64,000 bases of DNA from Candidatus Haliotispira prima (GCA_029867005.1 CP123443.1:2604001-2668000); one strand, 5' to 3'. Positions 1-8,873 are shown, counted from the stretch's first letter. Made by a program: numbers and translations. Notes: a model not told the origin generated them from the letters alone.

Positions 1-1
1 G

Positions 2-1060
2 CCGGACACCGATGACCCGCCTGCTACCGTAACCTTCACCCTCACTTTCAATTCCCAAGGCGGCACAGAGGTAGCTACGCAAACAATCGCAAGCGGCAAC
101 AAGTCCCCAAAACCCACAGACCCCGCCAAGGCCAACTTTGTTTTTGCCGGATGGTACAAAGAGCAGACTTTGACCACCATTTTTAATTTTACTCAGGAGA
201 CGATTATCGGAGATCTCACCCTGTACGCGAAGTGGGAAAAATTCACACTCAACACCTCTATGGCCTGGGTTTCCATGCGGGAGGGCTTGGTACAATTCGA
301 CAACGGTACCCAAGGGATAAAAACCATTGGTGTTGTGGTCAGCAAAGATGCCACAGCTCCCGCCTATGCGAATATCAAAGACCTGCCGGGGTTCTACACC
401 AGAACAACCAAAGCAGACGGAACACCCCGAACCGCCTACCTTTCGATGACCGATAAAATGACGGTAGCTAAGTTTAATGCAAATGTAACGGTGTCTGTTG
501 ACGGAGGATCTACAGGCTTTGTCAGTGCCATTGCCGCCGCTCCGGAACTGCTGCACCCGAACACCGACTACTACGCACACTTCTACGACATAGCAGGTAC
601 GACAAGTACAGCCATAGAGAAACTGGCGTTTACCACAGAAAATTTTCCCGCCACCTACCCCACCACAAGAGGAACATACAGCAGTTTTTATAACCAAATC
701 ACTGCGGGCAGTACTTCTCCGGCCATGGAATACAAGGCTTCCGAGAGTTATTTAGTGCCGGCAAGGTTTTATTACTTTTTAACAAGTGGGGGGCCCTACC
801 ATTGGAGGTTCTCATCTAATCCTACAATAGAAATGGCGGAGACCAGTACAAATACTCGTCCTTTGGGAAACTCTGTTCCACCACTCTTAGTCTATGATGT
901 ATACAATATTGCAGCCTCAGGACCGGGCACAAGCGTAAGCCTTTGGGATACCATGATCAAAACTACGAATTTCAGTTACCCTGTTAGTATAGACTATCTA
1001 TTTGGAGGACAAGAATTTTTTTTCTTTAACAAAAACAAGACGGTATTGGTAAGCGAGTAG
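2..1060 (+). CDS. Repeat-domain surface lipoprotein, 5'-truncated by window start (copy 0)
   Basis: An open frame runs in from the window edge, so the signal peptide and leader are not visible. Residues about 10-75 form a Listeria-Bacteroides repeat (Flg_new-type: FNSQGGTEV... FAGWYKEQ... LTLYAKW). The ~270 residues after it are homologous to the other lipoprotein paralogues here, with a pattern of V/A-rich strand, P-A-Y, then PNTDYYAHFYD followed by a FTTE motif. Role unknown. An extracellular or outer-surface beta-sandwich protein is an inference from the repeat domain and the lipobox of its paralogues. The first in-frame start inside the window is a TTG at 170, which is internal to the repeat and not a real start. 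Confidence 0.75.
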   Translation, partial: PDTDDPPATVTFTLTFNSQGGTEVATQTIASGNKSPKPTDPAKANFVFAGWYKEQTLTTIFNFTQETIIGDLTLYAKWEKFTLNTSMAWVSMREGLVQFDNGTQGIKTIGVVVSKDATAPAYANIKDLPGFYTRTTKADGTPRTAYLSMTDKMTVAKFNANVTVSVDGGSTGFVSAIAAAPELLHPNTDYYAHFYDIAGTTSTAIEKLAFTTENFPATYPTTRGTYSSFYNQITAGSTSPAMEYKASESYLVPARFYYFLTSGGPYHWRFSSNPTIEMAETSTNTRPLGNSVPPLLVYDVYNIAASGPGTSVSLWDTMIKTTNFSYPVSIDYLFGGQEFFFFNKNKTVLVSE

Positions 1061-1115
1061 TGTCCGGCTTGGGTGTACGTTTGTCTGTCGGGCCAAATGA
1101 ATTGGGAATTGGGTG

Positions 1116-1688
1116 CTAGATTTGGTACCGCATTATTTCCTCCCGCAATACGGGTATAAGGTCATCATTGAACCATGGATTCTTTTTAAACCAAATATTA
1201 TTTCTCGGGGAGGGGTGTGGTAAAGGCAGGTACTTTGGTAAGTATGCTTCAAAATTTTGCACCGTTTCCGTCAGGGTATTTTTGGCCCTATCATTTAAGT
1301 AGTATTTCTGGGCGTAGCTACCAATCAATAATATCAAATCTATTTCATTCAAAGATCTAAAAAGGAGCTTATGCCATTGGGGAGCACATTCTCCCCGGGG
1401 AGGCAGATCACCACTTTTTCCTTTGCCCGGGTAGCAAAACCCCATTGGTATCAACGCAAACAGTTCCGCATTATAAAAACCGGATGTATCGACACCCAAC
1501 CAATCTCTTAATCTTTCGCCGCTTTTATCATCCCATGGGATTCCCGTCTTGTGAACAATGCTCCCCGGGGCCTGACCAATAATGGCTATCTTACTCTTCG
1601 GATGAGCTGACAGCACCGGATGGACTCCATGTTCCAGAAAGGGCAGACAAGTCTTACAATTTCGTATTTCTGCAAGCAATTTTTCCAT
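1116..1688 (-). CDS. Uracil-DNA glycosylase superfamily protein
   Basis: 190 residues. The N-terminal CKTC (residues 11-14) is followed by IAIIGQAPG (34-42), the motif A region of family 4/5-like uracil-DNA glycosylases, and then GIPWDDKSGERLRDWLG, the loop that usually contacts the base. A C-terminal LPLPHPSPRN corresponds to the HPS motif. Known family role: removal of uracil from DNA at the start of base-excision repair; some members have unknown substrates. Standalone gene between two plus-strand lipoprotein genes. The ATG at 1688 has an AGAGAAG ribosome site just upstream. Substrate class (UDG versus UdgX-like) cannot be settled by eye. Confidence 0.7.
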   Translation of the reverse strand: MEKLLAEIRNCKTCLPFLEHGVHPVLSAHPKSKIAIIGQAPGSIVHKTGIPWDDKSGERLRDWLGVDTSGFYNAELFALIPMGFCYPGKGKSGDLPPRGECAPQWHKLLFRSLNEIDLILLIGSYAQKYYLNDRAKNTLTETVQNFEAYLPKYLPLPHPSPRNNIWFKKNPWFNDDLIPVLREEIMRYQI

Positions 1689-2052
1689 AGCTTCTCTTTT
1701 AAAATAATGAATAGTACTCTCGCCGGGCTGGTCTTTACCAACCTATAATTATAACGGGCAGAGAGACAAAGTACCATTATTCTCTCAATTCGTCAGAAAC
1801 TATCGTTTCAGAACTACATGGGATTGAGCCGGAACCCCGGCCACCCGCCTCCCTGTACCCAAGATCCCCCGGTTGCGTCTTCCTTTTTTCCCTTTCCCCT
1901 CTTTTTATCCTTCTTTATCCTTGGTCTTATCTTCTACGGCCTTTCCTCTCCGGCCCCTTTTCTCCGCTTTCTCTCATTACCCGTCCCCCTTGCCAAATAT
2001 CTAAAACAAATATACGATAGCCTAAGATCACACAATCTTGGAGGATTTCCCT
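1689..2052. promoter_or_regulatory. Intergenic region with promoter of lipoprotein copy A
   Basis: Pyrimidine-rich non-coding stretch upstream of copy A. A sigma70-type promoter is visible: TTGCCA (1990-1995), 17-bp spacer, TACGAT (2013-2018). The same promoter, with small changes, precedes every other copy. A GGAGG ribosome site lies at 2040-2044 before the ATG at 2053. The in-frame stretch from 1818 is open but contains the promoter, so it is not coding. Confidence 0.6.
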
Positions 2053-2145
2053 ATGACACATCAAAAAACACTATTGACCGGCATGCCGGCAAACAGTATA
2101 ATATCCAATATCCAATATCCAATATCCAATATCCTACTCAATTAG
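2053..2145 (+). CDS. 30-codon leader ORF of lipoprotein copy A (out-of-frame start)
   Basis: ATG with a strong GGAGG site 8 nt upstream. The frame reads MTHQKTLLTGMPANS... and stops at TAG (2143-2145) after exactly 30 codons, just beyond five tandem AATATCC units. The lipoprotein frame downstream is offset by +2 and has no ATG, GTG or TTG of its own before the signal peptide. Leaders of identical length occur before all eight complete copies. It is either the OFF product of a phase-variable gene or a real conserved leader peptide. Confidence 0.55.
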   Translation: MTHQKTLLTGMPANSIISNIQYPISNILLN

Positions 2146-3251
2146 AGAAAACACACTTATTTCGTTTCCTATTAATTAATTATAAGTCTTCTTTCCCCTT
2201 TTCTCTACGTCTTTCTCTTACCCTTTTTCTCTTCATTCCCGGTCTAACCTTATTTGGCTGTGTCCCCCTGTCCGACACCAGTGCCCCACCTGCGTCTACG
2301 GCAAGCTTTACCGTCACTTTCAACTCGCAAGGCGGCACAGAGGTTGCTACACAAACGATAGCAAGCGGAGAAAAATCGGAAAAGCCCACAGACCCAACCA
2401 AGACAAATCTTATCTTTGGCGGATGGTACAAAGAACAAGCTTTGGCCAACCCTTTCAACTTTACTCAGGAGACGATTACCGGGAACCTCACCCTGTATGC
2501 CAAGTGGGAGACAAAAAACTTCAGCCCAAGCATCTCCTGGCGGGGGATCCGCGCCGCAGAGCTGCAAATCAACACCAACGAAAGTGCGGCAGCGGCCTTT
2601 ATTGTACGGGCCGCAAGCGAAGCGGCCCCAAGCTATACGGATGTTGAAACAAATATTGCCCTGCAAAGCCGTTCGGTAACTTCAGGCACGCATTACTTTT
2701 ATACCGCCATGCACCACGGCAGCAACCGGAATCTTGCCGACAATATAACCGCAGCCGCAACGGGAGACTACCTCACAGCAGGCACGGCGTACAAGGCATA
2801 CGTTTTTCGGGACAAGAACCTGGTGAATACCCTCAACTTTAGCACTTTGACCCTGCCCGCAGCAGCCGATTGGGACGAAAGCAAACAGTTTATTGACGGG
2901 ACATTTCCCTATCGGGATGGTACCTATCAAATTGATGTCCAAGAGGGAACGGTTCTGCTATTGCCTGTCTACTGGAAAAAGTTCATTGATCAAGGAAGCA
3001 GTCTTCTTACACCTGGCGGTATCTCCGTGGCTAGCTGTCAGACACCCGCTGCGGGTAATCGTTGTATTACCGATTCCGGTTATGCTTTGGAGCAGGGTTT
3101 TGAACACACTACTGTCACAGCCGATACATATCTGCGGCTCAGCTTTGGTATCCAACAGCTTGCTACTCGGGATGCTGTTAATAAAGGGATATGGACACTT
3201 ATAAATCATGGATCCGGTGTGTCCCGGAGCATGACAATAAATATGCATTAG
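2055..3251 (+). CDS. Repeat-domain surface lipoprotein, copy A (start out of frame)
   Basis: Coordinates give the lipoprotein frame from the leader onward; no conventional initiator exists in that frame. After the heptamers comes a basic stretch, a hydrophobic segment and the lipobox LTLFGC (Cys codon at 2259). A Listeria-Bacteroides repeat follows (FNSQGGTEV... GGWYKEQ... LTLYAKW), then the family domain (AAAFIVRAASEAAP... GTAYKAYVF). C-terminal ~120 residues differ from copies B-D. Probably a surface-exposed lipoprotein. It can only be translated from the SD-preceded ATG at 2053 if the frame changes in the repeat tract. Confidence 0.7.
   Translation, partial: DTSKNTIDRHAGKQYNIQYPISNIQYPTQLEKTHLFRFLLINYKSSFPFSLRLSLTLFLFIPGLTLFGCVPLSDTSAPPASTASFTVTFNSQGGTEVATQTIASGEKSEKPTDPTKTNLIFGGWYKEQALANPFNFTQETITGNLTLYAKWETKNFSPSISWRGIRAAELQINTNESAAAAFIVRAASEAAPSYTDVETNIALQSRSVTSGTHYFYTAMHHGSNRNLADNITAAATGDYLTAGTAYKAYVFRDKNLVNTLNFSTLTLPAAADWDESKQFIDGTFPYRDGTYQIDVQEGTVLLLPVYWKKFIDQGSSLLTPGGISVASCQTPAAGNRCITDSGYALEQGFEHTTVTADTYLRLSFGIQQLATRDAVNKGIWTLINHGSGVSRSMTINMH
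2106..2134 (+). repeat. AATATCC heptamer tract, copy A (5 units from ~2100)
   Basis: Five perfect AATATCC units, about 2100-2134, lie between the leader ATG and the signal-peptide coding region. A 7-bp unit is not a multiple of three, so gain of one unit or loss of two would fuse the leader ATG frame to the lipoprotein frame. Just upstream is the palindrome CCGGCATGCCGG. Confidence 0.85.
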
Positions 3252-3381
3252 AAATAAGCTATTTCAAGTATCTGAGCAGAAGACTGCACAGCCTGCTGCT
3301 CTTTAAGTCTTTCTATACTTATACCTGCAAATTTGGTCATCTTTGTCCCTCTTGTGTCTCACCCTCTACTCCATGCCCCCC

Positions 3382-3410
3382 TTGTCCAATACTCAAAATG
3401 AATATACGAT
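3382..3410 (+). promoter_or_regulatory. Promoter of lipoprotein copy B
   Basis: TTGTCC (3382-3387), 17-bp spacer, TACGAT (3405-3410). Position relative to the leader ATG (3446) is the same as in the other plus-strand copies, and the surrounding sequence is nearly identical. Confidence 0.6.
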
Positions 3411-3445
3411 AGCCTCAGATCACACAATCTTGAAGGAGTCCCCCT

Positions 3446-3538
3446 ATGACACATCAAAAAACACTATTGACCGGCACGCCGGCAAACAGTACAATATCCA
3501 ATATCCAATATCCAATATCCAATATCCTACTCAATTAG
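3446..3538 (+). CDS. 30-codon leader ORF of lipoprotein copy B
   Basis: ATG preceded by GAAGGAG. It encodes MTHQKTLLTGTPANS... and stops at TAG (3536-3538) after five AATATCC units. Distance from ATG to the lipobox Cys codon (3652) is 206 nt, which leaves the lipoprotein frame at +2. Confidence 0.55.
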   Translation: MTHQKTLLTGTPANSTISNIQYPISNILLN

Positions 3539-4470
3539 AGAAAATACACTTATCTCGTTTCTTATTAATTAATTACAGGTCTTTTTCCCCATTTTCTTTA
3601 CATCTTTCTCTGACCCTTTTTCTCTCCATTCTCGGTCTAACCTTATTTGGCTGTGTTCCGCTGTCCGACACAGGTGACCCGCCTGCTGCCCCAACTCCCA
3701 AGTACACTTTTACCATATCTTTTACAGGAATACAGGCCCTCGAATTGACCGCAAATTCGGTTGAAAATATGGCCGTCAGTGCTATTGTCCGTTTGGCCGG
3801 TGAACCGGTCCCCGTTTGGACCGATATACAGAACAAGGTTGGCCTGCTCAGCCGAAACCTCGTAGCCGGATCCCCCAAACGGATCTTTACCGCCAAACAT
3901 TATCACACCAATGACGATCTGCAAACCAATATTGCAGCCATCAGCGCAGCAGATATTTTACAACCGGAGACGGCCTATAAGGTCTATATTTTTCACGAGG
4001 AGAGCGTAATTACGACACTGCCTTTTACCACCGCAGCCATTCCCCCGGCGAGTGAATTTCCCTCAACCTTTCATTTCGCGCCGAACGTACTGCCTTTTGA
4101 TGCAGAAGTAACTTACACTAAAAACAATACCGAACGCAAAGGCCTCCATGAATTGTATGCCAAAGAAGGCGAAGTTTTGTTGATTCCTCTGTATATGAAT
4201 GCTGTTCAGCCATTAGCTACCGGATGGTACTTTATTAATGGCAATAAGGTAGTTATTATTACCTGTGTGTTAGATTCTTGTTTACCCGATGCAGGTTACG
4301 GATCGACAATTCCGGAGAGTATTTACCCAAGTATTGCCAACACCTATTACAAAACTCTTTTGGGGATTCAAACTTTCAATACGCAGACGGTAAAAGATGC
4401 CGGTTATGCCGATGTCAAAGATGGGGCAGACGGCACCCCTTTTGTTATTCATTTAATTGCGGATCAATAA
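3448..4470 (+). CDS. Surface lipoprotein, copy B (start out of frame)
   Basis: No Flg_new repeat: after the lipobox LTLFGC (Cys at 3652) the protein goes straight into the family domain (FTISFTGIQALELTANS, then IVRLAGEPVPVW, TAYKVYIFHEES and LPFTTAA). Nearly identical to copies C and D over most of its length, so these are recent duplicates. The C-terminal part has ITCVLDSCLPDAGYGS and ends FVIHLIADQ. Function unknown. The serine-protease lipoprotein at 4720 follows, and this pair is duplicated as copy D plus the gene at 10056. As in the other copies, only an out-of-frame ATG has a ribosome site. Confidence 0.7.
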   Translation, partial: DTSKNTIDRHAGKQYNIQYPISNIQYPTQLEKIHLSRFLLINYRSFSPFSLHLSLTLFLSILGLTLFGCVPLSDTGDPPAAPTPKYTFTISFTGIQALELTANSVENMAVSAIVRLAGEPVPVWTDIQNKVGLLSRNLVAGSPKRIFTAKHYHTNDDLQTNIAAISAADILQPETAYKVYIFHEESVITTLPFTTAAIPPASEFPSTFHFAPNVLPFDAEVTYTKNNTERKGLHELYAKEGEVLLIPLYMNAVQPLATGWYFINGNKVVIITCVLDSCLPDAGYGSTIPESIYPSIANTYYKTLLGIQTFNTQTVKDAGYADVKDGADGTPFVIHLIADQ

Positions 4471-4650
4471 ATCGGTTTGGCACGGGGTGCGAAAGTCCGC
4501 AGTTCATTGCAGAGCCGTTTGACATTGGAAACCGGAAGACTTCCCCAAACCGGCCAAATGCATAAAGTGAAAAATAAGAGGAGAGAACCCTGTATTTGAA
4601 TCTATACTGTTTACTTATTACTGTCAATAAAATGGTGCCGGTGGTGGTGG

Positions 4651-4679
4651 TTGACAAAAAATGACGACTCAATTATTTT
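4651..4679 (+). promoter_or_regulatory. Promoter of trypsin-like lipoprotein 1
   Basis: TTGACA (4651-4656), 17-bp spacer, TATTTT (4674-4679), 41 nt before the ATG at 4720. The spacing and consensus -35 make it a good sigma70 candidate. Confidence 0.55.
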
Positions 4680-4719
4680 TCCTTTTAACTTGAAAATTTT
4701 AGTCTAAAAGGAAAATATC

Positions 4720-5541
4720 ATGAAAAATAAAGGGATACTTCTTGTAACTCTTGCTGTTCTTATCTTTACCGGCTGTACATTGCAACCGGGTGATGAGGAT
4801 TTTGATTTCTACAGGAATGGAAACGATACCTACATAGCCGATGCAAAGACTTGGCCTAAAACCAAATATGCCATACGTTACACATATTATGGATATTGTA
4901 ATGGGGCTTTTCTCTCTCCGGTACTTATCCTGACCGCTGCTCACTGTCTGGAAGGTAAGGCACAGCCCAATCCCGGTTCAAAGATAACTATTGAATATTA
5001 TTCTTCATCCGGTGAAAGAAAAACAACAGTAGTATCTTTCAAAAATTATGCAATAGCACCGGCCCTTGGTGACTATTTTTACAAAGGGTCAAAGTCTCGC
5101 GATGTAGCTGTGATGTTTTTAGCCGGCATTGATAAACCCAATGATTTACCCATTCTTACCCTTATAAACCCCAAAAAACTTGACAGCATCCCTATCGGTG
5201 GCAGCGTGGCCATCCACAGTATTCATGATGTTTCTTATGGTGATGACTATCAATATACCACTCGGAAAGCACCCTATAGTCCCCCGGCAAGTTCTTATGG
5301 TGCGGATTATCCTCTTGGACACAATTTCTTTACAGAAGTACGGCCAAACGCTCGACACGGGGACTCCGGTGGTGTTTATATAGCTTATTTTCGTACATCC
5401 TATTTTGACAATGGTGTCAGTCGGGTGGAACCATATGCTCTGGCGACTCTCAGTGTCGCAGATATTTCAACAAGAACCTCCATTTACTACCGTTGGCTTG
5501 AGGACCAAAGGATAATTGCCGCATTCTCATGGAAAAGTTAG
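4720..5541 (+). CDS. Trypsin-like serine protease lipoprotein (intact triad)
   Basis: 273 residues. A signal peptide with lipobox IFTGC (Cys19) indicates a lipid-anchored exported protein. Chymotrypsin-fold S1 signature: LTAAHC with His75, SRDVAV with Asp128, RHGDSGG with Ser216, so the triad is complete. Likely acts at the cell surface or in the periplasm; substrate unknown. It follows lipoprotein copy B with 249 bp between, and has its own promoter. A paralogue at 10056 sits in the same relation to copy D and has lost the serine. Confidence 0.85.
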   Translation: MKNKGILLVTLAVLIFTGCTLQPGDEDFDFYRNGNDTYIADAKTWPKTKYAIRYTYYGYCNGAFLSPVLILTAAHCLEGKAQPNPGSKITIEYYSSSGERKTTVVSFKNYAIAPALGDYFYKGSKSRDVAVMFLAGIDKPNDLPILTLINPKKLDSIPIGGSVAIHSIHDVSYGDDYQYTTRKAPYSPPASSYGADYPLGHNFFTEVRPNARHGDSGGVYIAYFRTSYFDNGVSRVEPYALATLSVADISTRTSIYYRWLEDQRIIAAFSWKS

Positions 5542-5917
5542 ACAGGATAAATCGAAAATGAGCCGGCTATGACAGGATCCCTGTAAGAGCTGGCCCATTT
5601 CTATCCGGATCTCTTCGGTACTTTCCCTTCGGCCCTAACGGGCCTTTCAGGGGCAGCTCGGGGGGGCCCGGAGTTCTGCCGGCACAATTTCTAATACAAG
5701 TTCTCATGCAAGACCCTAATGATACGCTAAGTCAAACATCTGAGCACCTTTGACAAAAACAAAGATGCCCTCAGGCACATCTCCCTAATCCCGCAACTGC
5801 TGTATAATTTGTTCTCCTCTCTTGGGCATGGTCCCCCTCTTGTCCATGCCCCCCTTGCCCAATACTCAAAATGAATATACGATAGTCTAAGATCACACAA
5901 TCTTGAAGGAGCTCCCT
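5542..5917. other. Intergenic, duplicated at 8541-8780
   Basis: No gene seen. An imperfect inverted repeat near 5555-5600 (AAATGAGCCGGCT... AGCTGGCCCATTT) is terminator-like for the protease gene. From about 5676 onward the sequence is almost the same as 8540-8780 and carries the promoter of copy C: TTGCCC (5855-5860), 17-bp spacer, TACGAT (5878-5883). Confidence 0.6.
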
Positions 5918-6010
5918 ATGACACATCAAAAAACACTATTGACCGGCACGCCGGCAAACAGTACAATATCCAATATCCAATATCCAATATCCAATATCCT
6001 ACTCAATTAG
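5918..6010 (+). CDS. 30-codon leader ORF of lipoprotein copy C
   Basis: ATG with a GAAGGAG site, then MTHQKTLLTGTPANS..., five AATATCC units and a TAG stop. ATG to lipobox Cys codon (6124) is 206 nt. Confidence 0.55.
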   Translation: MTHQKTLLTGTPANSTISNIQYPISNILLN

Positions 6011-6942
6011 AGAAAATACCACTATTTCGTTTTCTATTAATTAATTACAGGTCTTTTTTCCCATTTTCTCTGCGTTTTTCCCCCTTCCTTTTTCTGATTT
6101 TCATCAGTGTCTCTTTGCTCGCCTGTGTTCCGCTGTCCGACACCGGTGACCCGCCTGCTGCTCCCGCTCCCAAGTACACTTTTACCATATCTTTTACCGG
6201 AATACAGGCCCTCGAATTGACCGCAAATTCGGTTGAAGATATGGCCGTCAATGCTATTGTCCGTTTAGCCGGTGAACCGATCCCCGTTTGGACCGATATA
6301 CAGAACAAGGTCGGCCTGCTCAGCCGAAACCTCGTAGCCGGAATATCCAAACGGATCTTTACCGCCAAACATTATCACACCAATGACGATCTGCAAACTA
6401 ATATTGCAGCCATCAGCGCAGCAGATATTTTACAACCGGAGACGGCCTATAAGGTCTATGTTTTTCACGAGGAGAATGTAATCACAACACTGCCTTTTAC
6501 CACCGCAGCCATTCCCCCGGCGAGTGAATTTCCCTCAACCTTTCATTTTGCGCCGAACGTACTCCCTTTTGATCCAGAAGTAACTTACACTAAAAACAAT
6601 ACCGAACGCAAAGGCATCCATGAATTGTATGCCAAAGAAGGCGAAGTTTTGTTGATTCCTCTGTATATGAATGCTGTTCAGCCATTAGCTACCGGATGGT
6701 ACTTTATCAATGGCAATAAGATAGTTATTATTACCTGTGTGTTAGATTCTTGTTTACCCGATGCAGGTTACGGATCGACAATTCCGGAGAGTATTTACCC
6801 AAGTATTGCCAACACCTATTACAAAACTCTTTTGGGCATTCAAACTTTCAATACGCAGACGGTAAAAGATGCCGGTTATACCGATGTCAAAGATGGGGCA
6901 GACGGCACCCCTTTTGTTATTTATTTGATTGCGGATCAATAA
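5920..6942 (+). CDS. Surface lipoprotein, copy C (start out of frame)
   Basis: The only in-frame conventional start is a TTG at 6115, three residues before the lipobox Cys and far too late for a signal peptide. The signal-peptide sequence upstream (RFSPFLFLIFISVSLLAC) is open and differs from copies A and B. The mature part closely matches copy B, including the C-terminal ITCVLDSCLPDAGYGS segment. Unlike B and D it is not followed by a protease gene: similarity ends ~60 bp after the stop at a hairpin and AT-rich insert. Confidence 0.7.
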   Translation, partial: DTSKNTIDRHAGKQYNIQYPISNIQYPTQLEKIPLFRFLLINYRSFFPFSLRFSPFLFLIFISVSLLACVPLSDTGDPPAAPAPKYTFTISFTGIQALELTANSVEDMAVNAIVRLAGEPIPVWTDIQNKVGLLSRNLVAGISKRIFTAKHYHTNDDLQTNIAAISAADILQPETAYKVYVFHEENVITTLPFTTAAIPPASEFPSTFHFAPNVLPFDPEVTYTKNNTERKGIHELYAKEGEVLLIPLYMNAVQPLATGWYFINGNKIVIITCVLDSCLPDAGYGSTIPESIYPSIANTYYKTLLGIQTFNTQTVKDAGYTDVKDGADGTPFVIYLIADQ

Positions 6943-7053
6943 ATCGGTTTGGCACGGGGTGCGAAAGTCCGCAGTTCATTGCAGAGCCGTTTGACATACG
7001 GTGCCTTACAGCCTACTATAAGACCTCCAATTTACAGCAATAATTTGAGATGA

Positions 7054-7093
7054 ATGCTCGGTCAGAATTTCGGTAGAAATTCTGACCGAGCAT
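7054..7093. repeat. 18-bp perfect inverted repeat (hairpin)
   Basis: Arms at 7054-7071 and 7076-7093 (ATGCTCGGTCAGAATTTC and its complement) with a GGTA loop. There is no T-run, so it is not a classic terminator. It marks the point where copy C's downstream sequence stops resembling that of copies B and D. Confidence 0.8.
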
Positions 7094-7325
7094 GAAAGAA
7101 CTGAGGGAGCAGTTTAGGCAAATGTTAAAGAATCTTCGGAAAAAGTATGACGCATTGCCCATGACCATAGGTCTTCTTCTCAAAAATTTTGGACAAAATG
7201 ATTACAAGAAAACATCACCAAGTGGAATTTGTAGAGTGAGATTCTTTAATCTTGGAGAATTCCTTGACAGAGTCTCGAAAAAAATAAATAATATTGAGGA
7301 TACAAGTACTATTATCCAACAATAA
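7092..7325 (+). CDS. Small hypothetical protein
   Basis: 77 residues, not recognised. Basic N-terminal half (MKELREQFRQMLKNLRKK), no signal peptide or obvious motif. Its ATG overlaps the right arm of the hairpin at 7076-7093, so initiation may be affected by that structure; no clear ribosome site. AT-rich like the following glycosyltransferase. May be a remnant of a mobile insert or a chance ORF. Confidence 0.3.
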   Translation: MKELREQFRQMLKNLRKKYDALPMTIGLLLKNFGQNDYKKTSPSGICRVRFFNLGEFLDRVSKKINNIEDTSTIIQQ

Positions 7326-7380
7326 TTATATTATATGCTCTGAGAAATATGTATTATAATTAAACTGTCAGGAAAATAAA

Positions 7381-8178
7381 ATGATAGAAAATAATTTTAA
7401 AAATATCACTTTAATTAATTACTCCGATAAAAACTATAAAAAAAGTCAAAGGCTTAACAGTAAAACGGGATTAAAATATGGGGGGATGTCAAAAGTAATA
7501 TCCTATTCTCCATCTGATATTGAACAAGACTTCTATTTATCAAACAAAAAAATTCTTGATAATAAAAGAGGAAATGGATATTGGTTGTGGAAACCTTATT
7601 TCATTAAAAAAACTTTAGAACAAATTGACTGGAATGACTATCTTTTTTATTGCGACTCAGGATCTTACTTTATAGACTCCGTATCTCACTTAAAAGAGAT
7701 AGATCAAGATATAGTCCCATTTGAGCTAATACATATTGAAAAGATGTATACAAAAAGAGATATATTTATTATTATGGATTGTGATCAGCCAAAATACACT
7801 GACACAAGTCAAAGATTAGCCAGTTTCATTTTATGGAAAAAGACCCCTTTCACTATGAAATTTATTGATGAATGGCTTTTTTACTCAAAAGATGAAAGAC
7901 TAATTACAGATAATGATAACATAATGAGAAAATCTAACTATAAAATTTTTAAAGACCATAGGCATGATCAGTCTATATTTAGTTTATTGACGAAAAAACA
8001 TGAGATCCCGGCATATCGTGATCCCTCCCAATTTGGTAATGACTTCAAAGAAATATATGCTACTTCTCATTACCCCCAAATTATTGAACTTCATAGAAAA
8101 AAAGACTCTGGTATAAAGCAAAAGTTGAAATATTTGGTAAGACTATGTAAAACATTATTAAAAAATATTTTACATTAA
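7381..8178 (+). CDS. Glycosyltransferase-like protein, AT-rich insert
   Basis: 265 residues, cytoplasmic. Contains KRGNGYWLWKPYFI (about 61-74) and NDYLFYCDSGSYF (about 84-96), motifs seen in capsular/LPS-type glycosyltransferases with a D-x-G/D metal-binding turn, and a late HRHDQSIFSLL segment typical of the same group. Sugar donor and acceptor unknown. Base composition is strikingly AT-rich against its neighbours and codons favour A/T third positions, so recent transfer is likely. Ribosome site AGGAAA before the ATG. It occupies the place held by the protease gene after copies B and D. Confidence 0.6.
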   Translation: MIENNFKNITLINYSDKNYKKSQRLNSKTGLKYGGMSKVISYSPSDIEQDFYLSNKKILDNKRGNGYWLWKPYFIKKTLEQIDWNDYLFYCDSGSYFIDSVSHLKEIDQDIVPFELIHIEKMYTKRDIFIIMDCDQPKYTDTSQRLASFILWKKTPFTMKFIDEWLFYSKDERLITDNDNIMRKSNYKIFKDHRHDQSIFSLLTKKHEIPAYRDPSQFGNDFKEIYATSHYPQIIELHRKKDSGIKQKLKYLVRLCKTLLKNILH

Positions 8179-8780
8179 ATATTGGATAGTATTAAGATAG
8201 AAATCTCCCTGGCAATTTAAACAATTCTACTGCGTCTAAAGTATCTATTATATCCCAATATTTTACAAAAAAACAGTAGAACTAATTAAATAGAGGCACA
8301 GCAAAAATATTGGGACTAAGTAGTAAAGAATTAAATATACTACTGGTTTTTATACTTATCTTTAAAAGACAGCCTCTTCTCGATCTGGACAATAAAGAGA
8401 TGGAGACCTGGGTGAAACCGGCCGTCGCCATCTCTCATAGGGTTGTTCGGCTTGTTCTGTGTTTCATTCCAAGTTTATTTTTTGACAAGGGTGCCCTTTC
8501 TATTCGGCTTTGGAGATCTGCGGCACAGGTCTGGTCTTGATGCCGGCACAAGTTCTAATACAAGTTCTAATCCAAGGCCCTAATGATACGCTAAGTCAAA
8601 CATCTGAGCACCTTTGACAAAAGCAAAGATGCCCTCAGGCACATCTCCCTAATCCCGCAACTGCTCTATAATCCGTTCTCCTTTCTTGGGCATGGCCCCT
8701 CTTGTCCATACCCCCCCTTGCCCAATACCCAAAATGAATATACGATAGTCTAAGATCACACAATCTTGAAGGAGCTCCCT
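8179..8780. other. Intergenic, no confident gene; promoter of copy D
   Basis: AT-rich to about 8340, then returns to the local composition. From ~8541 it duplicates 5676-5917 almost exactly. Promoter of copy D: TTGCCC (8718-8723), 17-bp spacer, TACGAT (8741-8746). A 76-codon frame at 8310-8540 has no ribosome site and resembles nothing I know. Confidence 0.55.
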
Positions 8781-8873
8781 ATGACACATCAAAAAACACT
8801 ATTGACCGGCACGCCGGCAAACAGTACAATATCCAATATCCAATATCCAATATCCAATATCCTACTCAATTAG
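8781..8873 (+). CDS. 30-codon leader ORF of lipoprotein copy D
   Basis: ATG with GAAGGAG, the same leader peptide, five AATATCC units and a TAG. ATG to lipobox Cys codon (8987) is 206 nt. Confidence 0.55.
   Translation: MTHQKTLLTGTPANSTISNIQYPISNILLN

Noticed and set aside
2100..2134. Short regular repeats as a CRISPR array
   Set aside because: The 7-bp units are contiguous with no spacers and occur once per lipoprotein gene.
3446..3475. Programmed -1 frameshift at the A-run early in the leader as the general way to reach the lipoprotein frame
   Set aside because: In copy G the lipoprotein frame is closed by TGA downstream of that point, and its A-run is disrupted.
8361..8376. Shared TTAAAAGACAGCCT between this site and 48324-48338 as a possible attachment site
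   Set aside because: Only ~14 bp, no ssrA sequence or integrase nearby; probably chance.
8310..8540. 76-codon ORF downstream of the glycosyltransferase
   Set aside because: No ribosome site, no recognisable product, and it crosses the composition boundary.
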